DNA of 5,239 bases from Bacteroidota bacterium (lineage in GTDB: Bacteria > Bacteroidota > Bacteroidia > Chitinophagales > Chitinophagaceae): positions 1-5,239 of the forward strand of contig CANETM010000123.1 in assembly GCA_947441205.1 (NCBI GenBank), written 5' to 3'. The translations under genes were made by a program, and so were the position numbers. Position 1 is the first letter of the stretch. The number at the start of each line of letters is the position of its first letter. The notes below the pieces were generated by a model. The model did not search any database and was not told the origin of the DNA. It saw only the letters and a list, made by a program, of their open reading frames with translations. Positions 4,452 through 5,239 of the stretch are shown in pieces.

Positions 4452-5239
4452 ATAAATTAAAAATTGCCCTTTTTACAATTTTAGGCATAAGTCTATTGTA
4501 TTTCTCTATTTCAATGTTCGATCAACAAATCGAAGTAAAAAATAGTGTTTCTAAAAACAGTAGTGGTGCCGAAGAAATTATTCAACAAAATACAAATGGA
4601 GTTTCAAATAATGACCCGACGGATAAATTAAATGAAACCAAATCAAAGAATACCTTCAAAAAAGAAACCTATGAAGATTATAAAAAAGAATTAGCAGCTA
4701 AAGAAAATGAGGAATTTGAAAATGAAAAAGATGGTGAGGGAAATGAAACCCAAGATAGTCCTGAAAAAGCAGTAGAACAAGATTTTGAAAGAACTAAGGA
4801 TCCCGCATTAAATCGACCAACACCCGAGGTTTTACCCGGAGTTATTTTAAACGGAGCTATTCAATCTTTTTCTGGCGCACTTTTAGGATTACCTGGCGCT
4901 GGCGCAAGCACATCCTGGATTCAACGTGGTCCTACTAATGTCGGAGGTCGAACAAGGGCTTTAGCTTGGGATCCAAATGATGGTACTGGAAAAAAAATAT
5001 GGGCTGGTGGCGTTACTGGTGGATTATGGTATAATAATGATATCACAGATGCAAATTCAAGTTGGATAAATGTGGGCGATGTTTGGTCAAACCTATCCAT
5101 TACTAAAATTAGTTTTGATCCGAATAATATTCAGACAATTTATGTATCAACTGGTGAAGGATATCAAGTTAATAGTTCAAGAGGTGCTGGTATTTGGAAA
5201 TCAACTAATGGAGGAACTAGCTTTACTCAATTAAGTTCA
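4448..5239 (+). CDS. Probable exported protein with BNR/sortilin-like beta-propeller, N-terminal part (3' end outside window)
   Basis: The frame is open from ATG 4448 to the window end (264 codons seen, no stop). Residues 1-23 form an export signal or membrane anchor: MNKLKIA gives a positive start, followed by a hydrophobic stretch to about residue 23. No lipobox Cys and no obvious AxA cleavage site are seen. Residues 30-128 are a low-complexity polar linker rich in Lys, Glu and Asn, probably disordered. From about 157 a propeller begins: WIQRGPTNVGGRTRALAWDP, then IWAGGVTGGLWYN (184-196), then ITKISFDPNN with IYVSTGEG (231-238), then a degenerate Asp-box, IWKSTNGGTSF (249-259). This arrangement is typical of large cell-surface or secreted Bacteroidota proteins annotated as glycosyl hydrolase or sortilin-like, which often end in a type IX secretion sorting domain; that end is not visible. 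Substrate or enzymatic function cannot be stated. Confidence 0.85.
   Translation, partial: MNKLKIALFTILGISLLYFSISMFDQQIEVKNSVSKNSSGAEEIIQQNTNGVSNNDPTDKLNETKSKNTFKKETYEDYKKELAAKENEEFENEKDGEGNETQDSPEKAVEQDFERTKDPALNRPTPEVLPGVILNGAIQSFSGALLGLPGAGASTSWIQRGPTNVGGRTRALAWDPNDGTGKKIWAGGVTGGLWYNNDITDANSSWINVGDVWSNLSITKISFDPNNIQTIYVSTGEGYQVNSSRGAGIWKSTNGGTSFTQLSS

Overview
The window looks like chromosomal DNA of a member of the Bacteroidota, probably near the Chitinophagales, Sphingobacteriales or Flavobacteriales. The reasons are strong A/T bias with a preference for TTA leucine codons, almost no Shine-Dalgarno sequences, SdhA and SdhB of the type B (Bacillus/Bacteroidota-like) fumarate reductase/succinate dehydrogenase class, and a secreted BNR-type propeller protein of a kind common in this phylum. 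The assignment to a lineage is inference; the gene identities rest on motifs visible in the translations.

Left part (1-2223, + strand). The window opens inside sdhA (C-terminal third). After 40 bp comes sdhB with all eleven iron-sulfur cysteines. The sdhB stop codon overlaps by one base the GTG start of a TrmN6/YfiC-type tRNA adenine-N6 methyltransferase. These three genes read as one transcription unit. An sdhC-like membrane anchor would be expected upstream, outside the window.

Middle part (2225-3962). On the - strand, ending 1 bp from the methyltransferase stop, is a stand-alone enzyme resembling the lysine-ketoglutarate reductase / Lys1 family. Diverging from it across only 34 bp is hscB, the J-domain co-chaperone of Fe-S cluster assembly. 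SdhB in this window is a typical client of Fe-S assembly, so the proximity is suggestive, but no hscA, iscU or suf gene is visible.

Right part (3963-5239). A tRNA-Leu(CAA) gene is followed directly by a strong intrinsic terminator. Then comes about 200 bp of dense repeats: an imperfect inverted repeat, a probable terminator facing the other way, two hairpins capped by GAA triloops, and an exact 18-bp direct repeat. About 130 bp of A/T-rich leader leads to a large + strand gene that runs off the window. It encodes a probable exported protein with an N-terminal hydrophobic segment, a long charged linker and the beginning of a BNR/sortilin-like beta-propeller. A possible 12-codon leader peptide ends in an ATGA overlap with its start codon.

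I see no defence system, CRISPR array, transposase or prophage. The protein-coding part is mostly ordinary housekeeping sequence. The least explained DNA is the structured repeat block at 4096-4313.
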